DNA from: Candidatus Saccharimonadota bacterium
GTDB lineage: Bacteria; Patescibacteriota; Saccharimonadia; Saccharimonadales; JAGQMS01
Length of the DNA stretch: 64,000 nt
Assembly: GCA_020428535.1 (NCBI GenBank)
Contig: JAGQMS010000003.1
Span: 1-64,000 of the forward strand
Direction of reading: 5' to 3'
The translations under genes were made by a program, and so were the position numbers. The notes beneath the pieces were generated by a model. That model ran no database searches. It was not told the origin of the DNA and saw nothing but the letters and a program-made list of their open reading frames with translations. The first letter of the stretch is position 1; every line of letters begins with the position of its first letter. Shown piece by piece: positions 1-6,163 of the stretch.

Positions 1-72
1 AAACCGAAAATCTTTGAAACTCCTTTTAATTCGATTACGTCTGACATGAAAATGCTTGCCCTAAACCTTTGA
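1..72 (+). CDS. C-terminal end of an unknown protein (partial)
   Basis: Frame 1 is open from the left edge to a TGA at 70-72, giving 23 residues that end in MKMLALNL. It is followed 7 nt later by a hairpin with a T tract, which is what one expects at the end of a real gene. Too little remains to identify the protein. It could also be a chance open stretch. Confidence 0.45.
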   Translation, partial: KPKIFETPFNSITSDMKMLALNL

Positions 73-79
73 TATTAAG

Positions 80-112
80 AAACGCTCCGGGTTGGCCTGA
101 AGCGTTTTTATT
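80..112 (+). terminator. Rho-independent terminator
   Basis: AAACGCT (80-86) pairs with AGCGTTT (101-107), and the 3' arm runs into TTTTTATTTATT. It lies just downstream of the partial plus-strand reading frame. Confidence 0.7.
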
Positions 113-176
113 TATTCTTATTGTAAAACAGTAGTGAACAAATAACCAGATTAATTCAGTAACGATTTTTTGATGC

Positions 177-266
177 TGGCGGAAGAGGTGGGATTTGAAC
201 CCACGATGGAGTTGCCCCCAAACCGCCTTTCCAAGGCGGCGCCATAGGCCACTAGGCGACTCTTCC
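177..266 (-). tRNA. tRNA-Ser (GGA)
   Basis: Read on the minus strand, the acceptor GGAAGAG pairs with CTCTTCC. The anticodon arm is CCGCC-TTGGAAA-GGCGG with anticodon GGA. A long variable arm typical of class II tRNAs is present, and the T loop is GTTCAAATC. The discriminator G and the 3' CCA (177-179) are encoded. It reads UCC/UCU serine codons. Confidence 0.95.
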
Positions 267-295
267 GTGTATCAGATTAGAGCATACCACAAAAA

Positions 296-844
296 TTAAA
301 AATGGATTTTGTTGAGGAATGAATCGATTGGATCTTTTTTTCTTTCTTCAAATGGCAAATAGCGACTAATAATCTCAAAAACTTTTTCGCTGTCTTCTTG
401 CGACAAATATAAGTTTGAGGCGGGCGACCATCGCTTTTGAGGAACGAGTTCAAAATTTTGGAATGCACCTTCAGCATGAACTGAAAAAGCTTGGAAATCA
501 TCAAAACCAAAAGCCTTGTCGCCTATAAAGATTCCTTGGTCACTGACCGAATAATTTAGTGTCCGGGGTTTTTTCCAGCCACCCATGGCTAGTAGGATAC
601 CCAAGACCGCAATTGACGCCACAGTTATCCAGTCGCCAGTTAGAAAATAGCTAAGACCACAGGTGGCCGCAACTGCAAAAATTATTCCAACATACCAGAG
701 AGTGGATTTTTGGTGATGAACAAATTCAGAGGCTGTCCAGCTCACCTCATCTTCAGAATTGCGCTCAGCAACTCCAATAGGGTTAATAGCATTTTGATCT
801 GCGACGGTATCTACGTTGCTATCGCTTGTGTTTTGCGGACCCAT
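296..844 (-). CDS. Small membrane protein of unknown function, two transmembrane helices
   Basis: The 182-residue protein has a hydrophilic N-terminus of about 45 residues. Two closely spaced hydrophobic helices follow at roughly residues 49-69 and 74-90, then a soluble C-terminal half with alternating beta-type residues (YSVSDQGIFIGDKAFGF). This resembles the pleckstrin-like domains found in small bacterial membrane proteins, but I do not recognise the family. The N-terminus is acidic and lacks a signal peptide, so both ends are probably cytosolic. The start is set by a -10 element (TACAAT, 851-856) that ends exactly 6 nt before the ATG, with no Shine-Dalgarno sequence, implying a leaderless message. 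It lies between tRNA-Ser(GGA) and the nuclease-like gene. Confidence 0.75.
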   Translation of the reverse strand: MGPQNTSDSNVDTVADQNAINPIGVAERNSEDEVSWTASEFVHHQKSTLWYVGIIFAVAATCGLSYFLTGDWITVASIAVLGILLAMGGWKKPRTLNYSVSDQGIFIGDKAFGFDDFQAFSVHAEGAFQNFELVPQKRWSPASNLYLSQEDSEKVFEIISRYLPFEERKKDPIDSFLNKIHF

Positions 845-850
845 ACTTAT

Positions 851-856
851 ATTGTA
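851..856 (-). promoter_or_regulatory. -10 element for the membrane protein at 296-844 (leaderless)
   Basis: TACAAT on the minus strand ends 6 nt before the ATG (842-844). No clear -35 element is seen. The predicted transcription start coincides with the first base of the start codon. Confidence 0.6.
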
Positions 857-884
857 ACGCTTAACCTAAAAATGATCATTAGAA

Positions 885-1259
885 TTAATCATCATTTATA
901 CGGTCACTCTTCATATCAAATAGATTTGTTGGCTGGGGCCTGACAGATCGACGCCCCGAAAGACATTCTTTGATTAGGTATTCTTTGTCGTCAGTGCCCA
1001 ACATATATAACCAGTCGTAGGCATTTGATGCGGTCTTCTTGACGATATAGCCTGTCGAGTTAGAGTGTATCCTCCGTAAGTCTACTTCTTTTCCTGAAAA
1101 ATATCTAACTTGTACTCTGTACAAAATGCCCTGGGCATCTACGACTATGTCGTATGCCGCTGATTCAGTTATTGGTAATGACACATCACATCCAACTCTT
1201 GTGAAAGACGCTATCGCCCTGGTAACAGCATAATCTCCCTTACGTTGCGTAGTTCTCAT
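885..1259 (-). CDS. PD-(D/E)XK endonuclease-like protein (group I intron-associated type)
   Basis: The 124-residue protein starts MRTTQRKGDYAVTRA and contains YDIVVDAQGILYRVQVRY at about residues 38-55. This is the layout of the small PD-(D/E)XK nucleases once described with group I introns (Pfam PDDEXK_5): a helix with KGD/E, then an Asp in the first strand, then a Q-x-K strand. Here the last catalytic position is Arg (QVRY) where Lys is usual, so nuclease activity is uncertain. The ATG at 1257-1259 is chosen over the longer upstream reading frame, which runs through a tRNA gene, because TATAAT ends exactly 6 nt before it. No intron or inserted tRNA is visible nearby. The family is inferred from motifs only. 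Confidence 0.65.
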   Translation of the reverse strand: MRTTQRKGDYAVTRAIASFTRVGCDVSLPITESAAYDIVVDAQGILYRVQVRYFSGKEVDLRRIHSNSTGYIVKKTASNAYDWLYMLGTDDKEYLIKECLSGRRSVRPQPTNLFDMKSDRINDD

Positions 1260-1265
1260 GCTTAA

Positions 1266-1274
1266 ATTATAACA
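1266..1274 (-). promoter_or_regulatory. Extended -10 promoter of the PD-(D/E)XK gene (leaderless)
   Basis: On the minus strand TG-T-TATAAT forms a perfect extended -10. The hexamer (1266-1271) ends 6 nt before the ATG at 1257-1259. There is no room for a Shine-Dalgarno sequence in the transcript. Confidence 0.75.
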
Positions 1275-1339
1275 TGAGCGGTATACTATACCGTTGTACT
1301 TTACATCTGTATTTTGATACAATTGTCCAGGTATTTTTT

Positions 1340-1429
1340 GGAGAGATGCCCGAGCGGTTGAAGGGACTTGTCTTGAAAACAAGCGTGCCGGCAACGGTAC
1401 CGTGGGTTCGAATCCCACTCTCTCCGCCA
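1340..1429 (+). tRNA. tRNA-Ser (TGA)
   Basis: Acceptor GGAGAGA pairs with TCTCTCC. The anticodon arm is CTTGT-CTTGAAA-ACAAG with anticodon TGA. A long variable arm (GTGCCGGCAACGGTAC region) is present, the T arm is GTGGG-TTCGAAT-CCCAC, and GCCA is encoded at the end. Confidence 0.95.
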
Positions 1430-1437
1430 GAAAACAC

Positions 1438-1530
1438 GGAGGGGTACCCAAGAGGCTGAAGGGGACGGTTTGCTAAATCGTTAGGGGGGAGCAATCTCCC
1501 GCGAGGGTTCGAATCCCTCCTCCTCCGCCA
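1438..1530 (+). tRNA. tRNA-Ser (GCT)
   Basis: Acceptor GGAGGGG pairs with CTCCTCC. The anticodon arm is ACGGT-TTGCTAA-ATCGT with anticodon GCT. A long variable arm containing GGGGGGAGCAATCTCCC is present, the T arm is GAGGG-TTCGAAT-CCCTC, and GCCA is encoded. It starts 8 nt after tRNA-Ser(TGA), so the two are probably cotranscribed. Confidence 0.95.
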
Positions 1531-1570
1531 GAACAAAAAAGTCACCACGTAAGTGGTGGCTTTTTTGTTC
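1531..1570 (+). terminator. Long-stem terminator after the tRNA-Ser pair
   Basis: An 18-bp stem (1531-1548 with 1553-1570, one G-T pair, GTAA loop) is flanked by A and T tracts. It begins immediately after the CCA of tRNA-Ser(GCT). The symmetry would also let it act for transcripts arriving on the other strand. Confidence 0.85.
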
Positions 1571-1702
1571 TGATCAGGGGTATTTAAACCCGATCGGCAC
1601 GAACTTTAGTTCGTGTTAGCGAGAAGTTCGCATTTCAGTCAAAGCCCCTTGCTCATTTTATGAGCGGGTGGCTAGATTGAAATTCCTAGTACCCCTTCTT
1701 AC
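1571..1702. other. Highly structured intergenic segment, possible non-coding RNA
   Basis: This 130-nt stretch without a gene contains consecutive hairpins. GATC-GGG (1572-1579) pairs with CCCGATC, with a bulged A. CACGAACT pairs with AGTTCGTG across two bases (about 1599-1616). GCGA pairs with TCGC nearby. ATTTCAGTC pairs with GATTGAAAT, enclosing GCTCAT-TTT-ATGAGC. The ends AGGGGTA and TACCCCT can also pair over the whole segment. It matches no RNA class I know (no SRP GGAAG, no RNase P or tmRNA signature). The strand is undetermined. Confidence 0.35.
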
Positions 1703-1708
1703 TCAAAC

Positions 1709-2383
1709 CTATTCCGTTCTTGCAAAAACACAGGCTATTACACGTTTTGCACCTGAACGCCTTAGGGTTCTGGCAGCAGACTCAAGAGTCGCGCCCGTAG
1801 TTAGAACATCATCCACCAGAAGTACTGTTTTGCCTTTGAATAGAATTGGATTTTTCACCTCAAAAGCTCCATCCATGTGGGCTATTCTCTGTTTATGAGT
1901 AGCGCCAACCTGGTGCGTATTAGTCATACGTACGAGCAAATTTGCTTTCAAAAGATGAAGTTTAATCGCAATATTTTTTGCAATGATGCCAGATTGATCA
2001 AAGCTACGTTCTCTGATCCTAGACGGAGTGGTAGGGGAGTGGGTAATTATTGTTTGCTCAGGATCTAAGTACGGCAGGGCAACGGAGATTTGTTCTGACA
2101 TTATCCTAGCTGCCGACCTAGAAGATTGGTATTTACATGCATGAACCAAATCTTTAGCTAGATTTTTATAACTCGCTGCCACATACACAGCATTTAGCGG
2201 TGAATTTTTAGAACATTTTGCACAAGTAAGTGAGTTGGGGTCTGGCTTCTTGCATCTATAGCATCTTGGCATGGCGTCAAAGCTAACTTGTGCACAATCA
2301 TCACAGATCAATTTACCTTCTTGACCGCAAGAAATACAGCAATCGGGGGCAACAATTTTGAAGAATGATTCTAATAATTTCAT
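1709..2383 (-). CDS. comF: ComF family phosphoribosyltransferase-like protein
   Basis: The 224-residue protein begins with two Cys-rich zinc-binding knuckles (CCISCG...CDDC at residues 15-31 and CYRC...CAKC at about 41-58). A phosphoribosyltransferase fold follows, with the PRPP-binding motif VLLVDDVLTTGAT at about residues 186-198. This is the standard ComF layout and normal length. In transformable bacteria ComFC acts in the cytosol during DNA uptake; in others its role is unclear. It is monocistronic here, and its 3' end faces the structured intergenic segment. The assigned ATG has no obvious Shine-Dalgarno sequence. Confidence 0.9.
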   Translation of the reverse strand: MKLLESFFKIVAPDCCISCGQEGKLICDDCAQVSFDAMPRCYRCKKPDPNSLTCAKCSKNSPLNAVYVAASYKNLAKDLVHACKYQSSRSAARIMSEQISVALPYLDPEQTIITHSPTTPSRIRERSFDQSGIIAKNIAIKLHLLKANLLVRMTNTHQVGATHKQRIAHMDGAFEVKNPILFKGKTVLLVDDVLTTGATLESAARTLRRSGAKRVIACVFARTE

Positions 2384-2425
2384 GTAAATGTTGTGAAACT
2401 TATGTTGTAAATCATTGATTTATGT

Positions 2426-2455
2426 TTGCATTAAACACCTATCGACAGATATACT
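2426..2455 (+). promoter_or_regulatory. Promoter of the Hsp20 gene
   Basis: TTGCAT (2426-2431), an 18-nt spacer and TATACT (2450-2455) precede the hsp20-like gene. The predicted leader of about 50 nt carries the Shine-Dalgarno GGAGG (2498-2502). No CIRCE or HAIR-type inverted repeat is visible. Confidence 0.6.
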
Positions 2456-2513
2456 CAATTATAAGATAAAAATCTCGTCAAAAAACTATAGATAAGTGGA
2501 GGATACTACTTTT

Positions 2514-2987
2514 ATGGCACGTCGCAACTCTGATGATGAGCTACTTATGGAAGATGATTTATCAGCCGCCTTTTTGGGTGATGATTTGGCAACGGAAGGC
2601 ACAGCGCCTGCTGAAGCCGGAATGCAACCACAAGAAGACGAGTGGGATGAAGAAGATAGCGTTCCCGGGCAACTTGCTTTGGACGTATATGAAACTCGTG
2701 AAAAACTAATAGTAAAGGCCAGAACTGCCGGCGTAAACAAAAACGACCTAGACGTTTCAATCGCTGACAATACTTTGACTATTCGTGGAACACTTTCTGC
2801 GGGCGAAGAAGCCGATGTAGAAAACTATTTCCTTCAGGAATGTTACTGGGGAGAATTCAGCCGAAGCATCGCCTTGCCAATTCCAGTCAAAGAAGACGAG
2901 ATCGAAGCAGTGCTTAAGGAAGGCGTTCTAACAATTGCTTTCACAAAAGTTAAGCAAGATACGGTCAAGAAAATTCAGATTCTTTAA
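2514..2987 (+). CDS. Hsp20 / alpha-crystallin family small heat-shock protein
   Basis: The 157-residue chaperone has an acidic, disordered N-terminus (residues 1-50). The alpha-crystallin domain follows, from LALDVYETREKLIVKA to its end, including the typical DLDVSIADNTLTIRG strand pair and the FSRSIALP segment. These cytosolic proteins hold unfolding clients in an ATP-independent way. The short C-terminal tail carries IQIL, an I-x-I/L type motif used for oligomer contacts. The start is ATG 2514 because GGAGG lies 11 nt upstream; the GTG at 2496 is inside that Shine-Dalgarno region. Two hairpin terminators follow. Confidence 0.92.
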   Translation: MARRNSDDELLMEDDLSAAFLGDDLATEGTAPAEAGMQPQEDEWDEEDSVPGQLALDVYETREKLIVKARTAGVNKNDLDVSIADNTLTIRGTLSAGEEADVENYFLQECYWGEFSRSIALPIPVKEDEIEAVLKEGVLTIAFTKVKQDTVKKIQIL

Positions 2988-3006
2988 AAAAGTCTTAGCT
3001 AAATTT

Positions 3007-3035
3007 AAACACCCCACACGCCAGAGGGGTGTTTT
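3007..3035 (+). terminator. Terminator after hsp20
   Basis: AAACACCCC (3007-3015) pairs with GGGGTGTTT (3026-3034), followed by TTT. It lies 20 nt after the hsp20 stop codon. Confidence 0.85.
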
Positions 3036-3044
3036 TGTTCATTA

Positions 3045-3078
3045 AAAAATGCACCAGATTTCAGACCGGTGCATTTTT
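3045..3078 (-). terminator. Terminator of the pilin operon
   Basis: AAAAATGCACC pairs with GGTGCATTTTT. The symmetrical A and T tracts make it usable on both strands. It sits 28 nt beyond the last pilin-like gene on the minus strand. Confidence 0.8.
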
Positions 3079-3105
3079 GTATGTTACTTTTTTGAATATA
3101 ACTTA

Positions 3106-3534
3106 CTAGAGCTGTGTAGTGGTGCTAACTCTGTTTAATACGAAGCTCACGATCACTTGGGCTAGGGCGACAACAACAAGACCGATAACGGCGTAAAGAA
3201 TCATGTTCTTTGCAGCGCTGACTGCTGATGATTCACCACCACCGGTGATGTACTTCAACCCAGCTGAGATCAACATAAAGACTGAGATCAGACCAACAAT
3301 GATTTGAAATAGCTGAATTGCTAACTTGATGGTTTTGTTAACTTTTTCGTCAGCACCCGAAGTTGACTGACAATTTGTACCTGTTAGATCACCGCCAGCA
3401 CCACAGTTAATCGCTCCTGTCGACGTGTCGCTAGTTGTGCCAACAGCCATTGCTGCCATCGGAGCTACAACACCTGTAATAATGCCGGCACTAGCTAGAA
3501 TTCCCGCTAGAAATAGTCTTAGTTTTGCTTTCAT
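3106..3534 (-). CDS. T4SS pilin-like protein 6 (VirB2/TrbC type)
   Basis: The 142-residue protein has a signal peptide ending near AMAVG and a Cys-containing extracytoplasmic stretch. Two transmembrane helices follow (about residues 73-96 and 114-137), separated by a short loop with TGGGESSAVSAAKN. This two-helix layout, with a Gly-rich turn and a small helix of Ala/Lys, is that of VirB2-like T4SS pilins. It is the last of six such genes in a row and faces a terminator. Its last 20 residues are almost identical to those of the neighbouring gene, showing a recent duplication or conversion. A weak AAGGA lies upstream of the ATG. Confidence 0.82.
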   Translation of the reverse strand: MKAKLRLFLAGILASAGIITGVVAPMAAMAVGTTSDTSTGAINCGAGGDLTGTNCQSTSGADEKVNKTIKLAIQLFQIIVGLISVFMLISAGLKYITGGGESSAVSAAKNMILYAVIGLVVVALAQVIVSFVLNRVSTTTQL

Positions 3535-3597
3535 ATGATTTCTTTTTCCTTATTATTTGTTACTTTTTTTATACCAGTTTTAGGGTTAATAATCAAT

Positions 3598-3990
3598 CTA
3601 AAGTCCTGTTGTGGCACTAACTCTGTTTAATACGAAGCTGACTATCACTTGGGCTAGGGCGACAACAACTAACCCGATCGCGCCATAAAGTATGCGGTCT
3701 TTGGCTGTTTTGGTCTTAGCACCATCACCCGCTGAAGTCACGTAATTCAGCCCAGCCGTGATGAACATAAACACGGCAATAATTCCGACGATCATCTGGA
3801 ATATTTGAATTGCAAGCTTGATTACTTTTTGTACGGCATCGGTTCCGGTAGAGCAGTTAGAGGTTGTGCTTGTTGTAGCTACTCCGTCACAAACCGCATC
3901 TGTCGAGCTACCAGCCAAAACAGCAACTGGGGCAAGGCTAATACTAAATATCGCCATCATTGACATTAAAAGATATATTATTTTTTTCAT
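3598..3990 (-). CDS. T4SS pilin-like protein 5 (VirB2/TrbC type)
   Basis: The 130-residue protein has a signal peptide (MKKIIYLLMSMMAIFSISLAP, cleavage probably after VLAG), a short Cys-containing segment and two transmembrane helices joined by a TSAGDGAKTKTAKD loop. It is the closest paralogue of the downstream pilin: both end in VVVALAQVIVSFVLNRVS. A good Shine-Dalgarno (GAAGGAGC) precedes the ATG. It is transcribed with the other pilins on the minus strand. Confidence 0.82.
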   Translation of the reverse strand: MKKIIYLLMSMMAIFSISLAPVAVLAGSSTDAVCDGVATTSTTSNCSTGTDAVQKVIKLAIQIFQMIVGIIAVFMFITAGLNYVTSAGDGAKTKTAKDRILYGAIGLVVVALAQVIVSFVLNRVSATTGL

Positions 3991-4003
3991 GATGCTCCTT
4001 CGT

Positions 4004-4420
4004 TTAAAGCTTACTTAAGATAAATCTTACCAGAGTTCCGGCAACTACCGCTACTGCAACACCAATAGCGGAGTATAGAATTCCATTCCTGGCAGTCGCC
4101 GTCTTAGCTGGGTCTCCGCCAGACATGACGTAGCGCAGACCACTTAGAATTAACATAAATACGGCGATAATACCCGTAATCAGGCCGAAGATACCTGCTA
4201 CTTTAGTTGTGATTCCCGTGGGCCCAAAGATTGGATTTTCCGTTGACTTCAGATCAGTACAAACAGGGGAGTTAGCTGCGGTGCCATCACAACCACCAAC
4301 TTGATTTGCGGGGGTACTACTTGGTTGAAAATCTACTCCGCTACCCGCGAACACACCAATAGCTGGACTTAAAGTCAGGAAAATAATTAACGTAAAGAAA
4401 GTGATCGTTTTTCTGATCAT
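4004..4420 (-). CDS. T4SS pilin-like protein 4 (VirB2/TrbC type)
   Basis: The 138-residue protein has a signal peptide and an extracytoplasmic segment with two Cys residues. Two transmembrane helices are connected by YVMSGGDPAKTATARNGI. The GGDP-x-K-x-x-x-A pattern is the recurrent signature of this pilin set. Its ATG overlaps the stop of the upstream gene by 4 nt (ATGA), so the two are translationally coupled. Confidence 0.82.
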   Translation of the reverse strand: MIRKTITFFTLIIFLTLSPAIGVFAGSGVDFQPSSTPANQVGGCDGTAANSPVCTDLKSTENPIFGPTGITTKVAGIFGLITGIIAVFMLILSGLRYVMSGGDPAKTATARNGILYSAIGVAVAVVAGTLVRFILSKL

Positions 4421-4695
4421 AGCTTCGTACCCGCCACAAAGCCAACGATTGCGCTGGCACTAATCGCCACTACTATCCCGATCGCCGCATATAGAATCTG
4501 ATTCCTTGCCTCAGATGTTTTTTGCGGATCTCCTGAAGAGAGGGTGTACTTCATCCCCGCCCAAACCATGATGATAAGGCTGATCCCACCTAAAGTACCC
4601 ATTACGATATACATTATATTTTCAAAAAGATTCGCGTTGGTTTTTGGCAACGGATTTTGCAATGTAATTGTCGCTATCATATGAAGTAGGCTCAT
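4417..4695 (-). CDS. T4SS pilin-like protein 3 (VirB2/TrbC type, no clear signal peptide)
   Basis: At 92 residues it is the shortest of the six. Two transmembrane helices are joined by YTLSSGDPQKTSEARNQI, the same loop signature as its neighbours. The N-terminus (MSLLHMIATITLQNPLP) is only weakly hydrophobic and lacks the extracytoplasmic domain of the other pilins. It overlaps the genes on both sides by 4 nt, which supports the whole reading frame. Confidence 0.8.
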   Translation of the reverse strand: MSLLHMIATITLQNPLPKTNANLFENIMYIVMGTLGGISLIIMVWAGMKYTLSSGDPQKTSEARNQILYAAIGIVVAISASAIVGFVAGTKL

Positions 4696-5117
4696 CCTGT
4701 CAAACTCCTACCTAAAAACGCAACTAAAATTGTGGAGATTGAAGTAATTCCAACGCCAATTAGAGCATCAATAATACTTTGTCTGGCTTTCGCTGCTTCT
4801 TGTGGATTACCACGACTCAATACATAACTAAATCCTGCTTTTATTACAAATATAACCGCAACTATCCCTGCTACTCTAAGCAAAATGTCAACTGCCGCTA
4901 GAGCAACTTTCCATATGTCTCCGGGGAAATCAAAATTTGATATTTCACAATTATTGTTCGGATCTTTTTGAAGGTATTCATGCCAAGTTGGGATCAATTG
5001 CAAAAAACTTGAACCACCCCCAGCGCCACAACTAGCGGCAGATGCAATTGGTGTTGCAAAAACAGACATTACAATGACACTGCTAAATATCATCAGCATT
5101 TTTTTCATTCTGTTCAT
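4692..5117 (-). CDS. T4SS pilin-like protein 2 (VirB2/TrbC type)
   Basis: The protein has 141 residues from the ATG at 5115-5117. That start overlaps the upstream stop codon (TAATG), and GGGAGGTG lies just before it, so the 16-residue upstream extension is not part of the protein. A signal peptide (ending near ASA) is followed by a segment with two Cys residues and two transmembrane helices around YVLSRGNPQEAAKARQSI. The loop carries Arg and Asn where the sister proteins have Gly and Asp. Confidence 0.82.
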   Translation of the reverse strand: MNRMKKMLMIFSSVIVMSVFATPIASAASCGAGGGSSFLQLIPTWHEYLQKDPNNNCEISNFDFPGDIWKVALAAVDILLRVAGIVAVIFVIKAGFSYVLSRGNPQEAAKARQSIIDALIGVGITSISTILVAFLGRSLTG

Positions 5118-5515
5118 TAGAATACACCTCCCGGGATAAGCCATTGAATAAACGCATATAAACATGCATACATCAGGAATGCTATCAAAGCATCTTGGAT
5201 ACGCTTTTTTGATTTAGATGCCGTAGAAGGATCACCTTGAGCCGTAGAGTACTGGATACCTGCAAATATAATATTACCAACGATAGCGAGTGTCACGCCT
5301 CCGGAGACAAAATTAAATATAGTGTTTAGGAGCGCAACTATCCCACAATTGCCACTATTTAAATCTGACGTAGCGCAATTATAGTCCGTACTCTTTTCTG
5401 CTGTAGGGATACTGTTAGCCCCAAAATTGCTCACCGCCATAGCTGACGCCTTAAATGATACAGGAGCTATAAAAAGCAATAATAGAGTTAATAATGTTTG
5501 TATTATGTATTTCAT
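5117..5515 (-). CDS. T4SS pilin-like protein 1, first gene of the pilin operon
   Basis: The 132-residue protein has a signal peptide, an extracytoplasmic piece with two Cys residues and two transmembrane helices. The loop is YSTAQGDPSTASKSKKRI, again matching the pilin signature. It starts the six-gene minus-strand operon. A -10-like TATTCT ends 6 nt before the ATG, and an alternative TATAGT lies 11 nt before it. In VirB2/TrbC systems such proteins are inserted in the membrane and assembled into the pilus. Which of the six is the major subunit cannot be told from sequence. Confidence 0.82.
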   Translation of the reverse strand: MKYIIQTLLTLLLLFIAPVSFKASAMAVSNFGANSIPTAEKSTDYNCATSDLNSGNCGIVALLNTIFNFVSGGVTLAIVGNIIFAGIQYSTAQGDPSTASKSKKRIQDALIAFLMYACLYAFIQWLIPGGVF

Positions 5516-5620
5516 CTTTTGAGAATACTATATCATTTTTTAGTCATCACCAGAAGTAGGTCAGGGATATTCCAATTAAATTTTAAAAATATTATTAGCC
5601 AGAAGATTTCAACGCAGTCA

Positions 5621-5649
5621 ATGACAGAAGTGACAAACTAATATAAAAT
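5621..5649 (+). promoter_or_regulatory. Promoter of the plus-strand T4SS genes (leaderless)
   Basis: ATGACA (5621-5626), a 17-nt spacer and TAAAAT (5644-5649) are followed 6 nt later by the ATG at 5656. It lies in the 140-nt divergent region between the two T4SS transcription units. Confidence 0.6.
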
Positions 5650-5655
5650 AATGTT

Positions 5656-6120
5656 ATGGATCAAGGATATTACGGTGGGGTAAATGATTACTCTTCTCAA
5701 AAAAGATCAATATGGCAATCTAGGAGGGGAAAATTTATTCTTATCTTTCTGGTAATGATTTTGATAACTGCAGTGCTTGGGATCGTTGTGGGGCTTAAGG
5801 GCGTCGAATCAAAAGGCAAGGGCATGTCGCAGAAATTGGTTAAGTTAATACAAAAAGATGATGTAGATGGATCGTACCAATTGCTTTCTGAAAATGCCAA
5901 GTTAGCTATGGATCAAAATTCATGGAAAACTTTTGTAGAAAACAACACATCATCTCTGGCTGGTAAGAAACTTGAAGTTGTTTATACTCAGGGTGACGGC
6001 AATTACATAGAGGAAGGGCTGAATGTTGGCGAAGCGGGCTCTATCATTAGAGTCACGGTAAGATCGAATAAATCAGACGGAAAGATAGAGACCATAACCA
6101 TTAGTCCGACGACACTATAG
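5656..6120 (+). CDS. Membrane-anchored T4SS-associated protein of unknown function
   Basis: The 154-residue protein has a polar cytosolic N-terminus (residues 1-27), a single transmembrane helix (about 28-48) and an extracytoplasmic domain of about 100 residues. This domain, with repeated short helices and strands (LVKLIQKDDVDGSYQLLSEN), resembles the small alpha+beta DUF4878/DUF3887-type domains that follow a lipobox or a helix. A role such as VirB8 is imaginable but not shown. It is the first plus-strand gene of the T4SS locus and divergent from the pilin operon. Confidence 0.6.
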   Translation: MDQGYYGGVNDYSSQKRSIWQSRRGKFILIFLVMILITAVLGIVVGLKGVESKGKGMSQKLVKLIQKDDVDGSYQLLSENAKLAMDQNSWKTFVENNTSSLAGKKLEVVYTQGDGNYIEEGLNVGEAGSIIRVTVRSNKSDGKIETITISPTTL

Positions 6121-6163
6121 CCTAAATATAAGCTTTTGGACCAGGTTATGTTTGTATATACTT

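Noticed and set aside
1260-1548. Open reading frames on both strands across the two tRNA-Ser genes, including one with the words RVGFEPTV and GIRTHGT
   Set aside because: These are the well-known spurious translations of tRNA-Ser genes; the tRNA structures are complete.
1597-1635. Possible integron attC-like site (hairpin followed by GTTAGCG)
   Set aside because: The core does not fit GTTRRRY/RYYYAAC pairs, and no integrase or cassette array is present.
1571-1702. RNase P RNA, tmRNA or SRP RNA as identity of the structured segment
   Set aside because: It lacks the conserved cores of each (for example GAGGAAAGTC or the SRP GGAAG loop) and is too short for the first two.
3106-5515. CRISPR-like repetition in the pilin region
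   Set aside because: The repetition is paralogous coding sequence of gene length, not short spaced repeats. No CRISPR array was seen anywhere in the window.
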